NCBI GenBank assembly: GCA_013426785.1
Contig: JACDZI010000027.1
Span: 1 to 37,251 of the forward strand
Source: Rhodocyclaceae bacterium
GTDB taxonomy: Bacteria; Pseudomonadota; Gammaproteobacteria; Burkholderiales; Rhodocyclaceae
Reading direction: 5' to 3'
DNA: 37,251 nucleotides
Shown here: piece after piece, positions 33,275-37,251 of the stretch
Layout: the number at the start of each line of letters is the position of its first letter
How positions within the stretch are numbered: the first letter of the stretch is position 1
Notes under the pieces: generated by a model
What the model saw: the letters and a program-made list of their open reading frames with translations, nothing else
Told to the model about the DNA's origin: nothing
Databases searched by the model: none
Program-made: the position numbers and the translations under genes

Positions 33275-33298
33275 GCCGTCCCGCCAGCGCCGACTTTT
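33275..33298 (-). repeat. 24-bp dispersed repeat, copy 7 (upstream of ccdAB)
   Basis: Perfect match to the consensus, on the minus strand. It ends two bases before the ccdAB -35 box. It is the only copy not in the sense direction of the gene before it. The 129 bases between the lipoprotein stop and this copy hold no recognised feature. Confidence 0.92.
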
Positions 33299-33300
33299 AA

Positions 33301-33329
33301 TTGACGCGCATCAGTCATGCGCATAAAAT
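33301..33329 (+). promoter_or_regulatory. ccdAB promoter with a palindromic operator
   Basis: TTGACG (33301-33306) and TAAAAT (33324-33329) are 17 bases apart. GCGCAT-CAGTC-ATGCGC (33306-33322), a six-pair inverted repeat, fills the spacer and is a good candidate for CcdA or CcdAB autorepression; another CGCGCAT follows at 33331. Confidence 0.7.
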
Positions 33330-33357
33330 CCGCGCATTTTTCGTGAGGGAGATTGCC

Positions 33358-33585
33358 TTGTCTGCGCCCAAGAAAGCCGCCAATCTCAGCATCCGTGCCG
33401 ATCTGCTCGCCGAAGCCCGCGAACTCGGCATCAACCTCTCGCAGACGCTCGAAACCGCCTTGGCCGATATCGTCAAGAAGGAAAAGGAGCGCCGCTGGCT
33501 GGAAGAAAACCGTGCCGCGATTGACGCCTACAACCGCCATATCGAACGCGACGGTTTGTGGAGCGACGGGATGCGTCTGCTCTGA
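33358..33585 (+). CDS. ccdA: CcdA-type antitoxin
   Basis: The 75-residue protein (MSAPKKAANLSIRADLLAEA) matches CcdA: an N-terminal ribbon-helix-helix (KKAANLSIRADLLAEAREL, about residues 5-25) for operator binding, a dimer helix, and a C-terminal toxin-binding tail ending NRHIERDGLWSDGMRLL. The start is TTG at 33358, set by GAGGGA seven bases upstream and by the family's N-terminus; the longer frame from 33301 would run through the promoter. It overlaps ccdB by one base (TGATG). Confidence 0.9.
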   Translation: MSAPKKAANLSIRADLLAEARELGINLSQTLETALADIVKKEKERRWLEENRAAIDAYNRHIERDGLWSDGMRLL

Positions 33586-33899
33586 TGGCTCATCTGGACG
33601 TTTACCCGAATCCCAATACCGCCGCCAAGGGATTCCCTTACCTGTTGGAGTTGCAGGCCGGCCTGCTCGGCGACATGCCGACCACGGCCGTCGCGCCGCT
33701 CGGCTTGCCGAAAGTGATCGACCAGATTCCCGTGTTGCGCCTGAATCCCAGCGTCACCGTTGATGGCCAGCACCTCGTGGTCATGACCCAGGAACTCGCG
33801 GCCATCAAACGCCAGCAGTTGAAAGCCCCCGTCGCCAACCTCTCCCCCCAACGCGAGGAAATCCTCGCCGCCCTCGATTTTCTTTTTTCTGGATTCTGA
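33585..33899 (+). CDS. ccdB: CcdB-type toxin (DNA gyrase poison)
   Basis: The 104-residue protein begins MAHLDVYPNPNTAAKGFPYL, a clear CcdB start, and continues YLLELQAGLLGDMPTTAVAP and IPVLRLNPSVTVDGQHLVVM, ending ILAALDFLFSGF. The C-terminal residues, especially the last Trp-Gly-Ile of the F-plasmid toxin, contact gyrase; here the end is FSGF, so the final Trp and Ile are not conserved though the helix is. Length is about that of F CcdB (101). CcdA overlaps its start; the ettA ATG follows two bases after its stop. Confidence 0.92.
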   Translation: MAHLDVYPNPNTAAKGFPYLLELQAGLLGDMPTTAVAPLGLPKVIDQIPVLRLNPSVTVDGQHLVVMTQELAAIKRQQLKAPVANLSPQREEILAALDFLFSGF

Positions 33900-33901
33900 A
33901 T

Positions 33902-35566
<1,665 letters not shown>

Positions 35567-35574
35567 GCACACCG

Positions 35575-37203
35575 ATGGACGTCCGTCCGGATCTCCGCGC
35601 CAAGCGCGGGCTGCTGATCGACGATGTCGCCGACTTGCCCGCCGCCATCCGCATCCAGCTGTCGGACCTCGGCCTCGAGCATTGCGACATGGCGCGCAAC
35701 GTCAGGGAGGCGGTCACCCTGCTCGGCCAGAACCGCTACGACCTGATCGTTTGCGACTACAACCTCGGCCCGGGGGCGGACGGCCAGCAGTTCCTCGAAC
35801 TCGTGCGGCGCCGGCAGCTCCTGCCGCTGTCCTCCGCCTTTCTGATGGTCACGGGCGAGACCGGTTACGAGCAGGTGGCCACCGCCGCCGAATACACCCC
35901 CGACGACTACCTGATCAAGCCGTTCACCGCAGAAATCCTCGGCACCCGCATCGGCCGCATTTTCGAAAAGAAGACCGCCCTGTTTCCCATCCACCGCCAC
36001 ATGGGCGTAAATGGCAACCGGGCGCTGGCCCTCGCCGCCTGCGAAAAGATGATCGCCGCCGCCGGCCACCATACGCTCGACGCCCAGCGGCACAAGGGCG
36101 AACTGCTCCTCGCCGCCGGCAAGCCGGAAGAAGCACGCAGCTTTTACGAGAGCATCCTGCAGCAACGCTCCCCCCCCTGGGCCGTGGTCGGCCTCGCGCG
36201 GGCCGAGCTGGCCACCGGTCACGACCAGAAGGCGCGCCAGATGTTCGAAGAAGCCCTGGTGGCCTACCCGAACTACCTGGCCGCCTATGACTCGCTCGCC
36301 GGCCTGCTGGCGAGGACCGACAAGGAAGCCGCCCAACAGGTGGTCGAGCAGGCGCTCAAGGTGGCGCCCTCGACCCAGCGCAACCGCGAACTGGGCAACC
36401 TGGCAATGGAAAACCGCGACTTTGAGCGCGCCGAGAGCGCCTTCAAGCGCGTGGTGGAAAAGGATCGCAGCGGCTTCTTCAAAAGCCAAGACGACTATTC
36501 CAGCCTCGCCAAGAGTTGTGTCGCGCAGGGCAAGACCACCGAGGCACTCGCCGCCGTGAAGGAGATGGGCACGGCCTTCACCCGCACCCCGGCGCTGGAA
36601 GCACGCCAGGCGGCAGTCGAATGCCAGGTGTATGCCAAAGCCGGCAACCCGGTGGCGGCCATGGCCGCCCTCGACAAGGCGATAAAGATTCAGGAATCGG
36701 CGCAACTCGACGTATCGGCTACCCTTGAGGTCGCCCAGGCCTGTTTCGCCGGCGGCCAGCCAGACATGGCGAAGTCGATCATCCAGGCCGTCGCCGAGAA
36801 CCATCACGAAAACGACGAGGTGCTGGCCCAGGCGCAGGGCGTGTTTGCCGCAGCCGGTCTGACCGACGAGGGCACCGTTTTCATCGAGGCCACCCGCAAA
36901 CGCATGATCAAGCTCAACAACGACGCCGTGGCACTGGCCAGGGCCGGCCAGCTCGACCAAGCCATCGCCATGCTCACCGAGGCGGCCGACCGCCTGACCA
37001 ATAATGCTCAGATCGCCCTCAACGCCGCGCTCGCCCTGCTGATGCATGTGCATCGCAACGGCATGGACCTGGACGCGGTCGGACGCGCTCATGGCTACAT
37101 CCAGCAGGCGCGCCGGGCCAACGCCACGCACCCCAAGCTGGCCGAGCTGGTCCCCCTGTATCGCAAACTGGCACCCGCCGGCGCGCCCGAACTGGAGGAA
37201 TGA
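35575..37203 (+). CDS. response regulator with TPR-like C-terminal region
   Basis: The 542-residue protein has a receiver domain (about 8-130) with Asp16-Asp17, phospho-acceptor Asp61 (LIVCDYNLG), the Thr of MVTGETG and Lys in YLIKPF. From about 145 to 535 it is all helical with repeated A-A-L-A and Y-----A spacing, such as GHHTLDAQRHKGELLLAAGK and AYPNYLAAYDSLAGLLARTD, which I read as six to eight TPR units. There is no DNA-binding or enzyme domain, so output is probably by protein contact. The start ATG at 35575 is eight bases after ettA; a longer frame upstream is inside ettA. No kinase gene adjoins. The 48 bases after the stop hold nothing. Confidence 0.88.
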   Translation: MDVRPDLRAKRGLLIDDVADLPAAIRIQLSDLGLEHCDMARNVREAVTLLGQNRYDLIVCDYNLGPGADGQQFLELVRRRQLLPLSSAFLMVTGETGYEQVATAAEYTPDDYLIKPFTAEILGTRIGRIFEKKTALFPIHRHMGVNGNRALALAACEKMIAAAGHHTLDAQRHKGELLLAAGKPEEARSFYESILQQRSPPWAVVGLARAELATGHDQKARQMFEEALVAYPNYLAAYDSLAGLLARTDKEAAQQVVEQALKVAPSTQRNRELGNLAMENRDFERAESAFKRVVEKDRSGFFKSQDDYSSLAKSCVAQGKTTEALAAVKEMGTAFTRTPALEARQAAVECQVYAKAGNPVAAMAALDKAIKIQESAQLDVSATLEVAQACFAGGQPDMAKSIIQAVAENHHENDEVLAQAQGVFAAAGLTDEGTVFIEATRKRMIKLNNDAVALARAGQLDQAIAMLTEAADRLTNNAQIALNAALALLMHVHRNGMDLDAVGRAHGYIQQARRANATHPKLAELVPLYRKLAPAGAPELEE

Positions 37204-37251
37204 TCCTATTTTCCTCAGTTAGCAGCATGAGCCGGAAATTTCAGTGGGCCC

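Noticed and set aside
2758-33298. The 24-bp word as the Neisseria DNA uptake sequence
   Set aside because: Read on the other strand the word begins GCCGTC, as the Neisseria DUS does, but the required CTGAA does not follow. Identity with a known DUS dialect is not supported; only the general idea of an uptake word is kept.

Overview
The window reads as chromosome of a GC-rich betaproteobacterium. The Rhodocyclales (Dechloromonas / Azonexus / Candidatus Accumulibacter type) are the best guess. The support is the kef-kdsD-kdsC-lptC-lptA order, a PHA phasin with probable PhaR boxes, a type 2 polyphosphate kinase, a type 2 OMP decarboxylase, EttA and HrpA. The genus is an inference from gene content and protein style, not from a marker gene.

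Layout. 1-1.7 kb: small minus-strand hypothetical genes and a decayed TlpA-type thioredoxin remnant. 1.7-4.1 kb: EamA transporter and YjgR-type ATPase, a tight minus-strand pair. 4.2-7.2 kb: a membrane class III adenylate cyclase and a membrane histidine kinase, convergent with a 4-nt overlap. 7.25-9.9 kb: a type IV pilin-like gene behind a near-perfect sigma-54 promoter, a terminator, and a large multi-spanning GT-C-like membrane protein. 9.9-14.7 kb: a Kef-type antiporter divergent from kdsD-kdsC-lptC-lptA (Kdo synthesis and LPS transport; lptB does not follow). 14.7-15.7 kb: phasin gene with a textbook promoter flanked by 15-nt palindromes, closed by a strong terminator. 15.7-25.3 kb: one long minus-strand run crcB-hsdR-hsdS-dinD-hsdM-hrpA-EI24-cinA-like, with 1-8 nt overlaps or very short gaps; the type I restriction genes inside it are badly eroded. 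25.3-28.7 kb: glnS-pyrF-EamA. 28.7-29.4 kb: higBA toxin-antitoxin. 29.5-32.5 kb: two small conserved proteins, PPK2, an Hpt/HD-GYP signalling protein and a stand-alone lipoyl-domain protein. 32.5-33.3 kb: repeat-rich, largely non-coding DNA with a small lipoprotein. 33.3-37.2 kb: ccdAB, ettA and a response regulator with a TPR-like region.

The most striking feature is a sharply bounded 24-bp dispersed repeat, found nine times, plus one expanded form. Six copies lie inside genes of unrelated function (yjgR, kef, hsdM twice, hsdR, pyrF). All six are on the coding strand and in the same reading frame, so each adds the peptide KVGAGGTA or a one-residue variant, although all six frames of the repeat are open. 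Three more copies sit just after stop codons in the sense direction, and two copies directly abut toxin-antitoxin promoters. The pattern recalls DNA uptake sequences or the in-frame palindromic elements of Rickettsia, but the word itself is not one I recognise. The second notable point is that hsdR, hsdM and hsdS each appear to have lost internal blocks while keeping their ends, in a locus whose other genes look intact.

No rRNA, tRNA, CRISPR array, transposase, integrase or phage gene was recognised.
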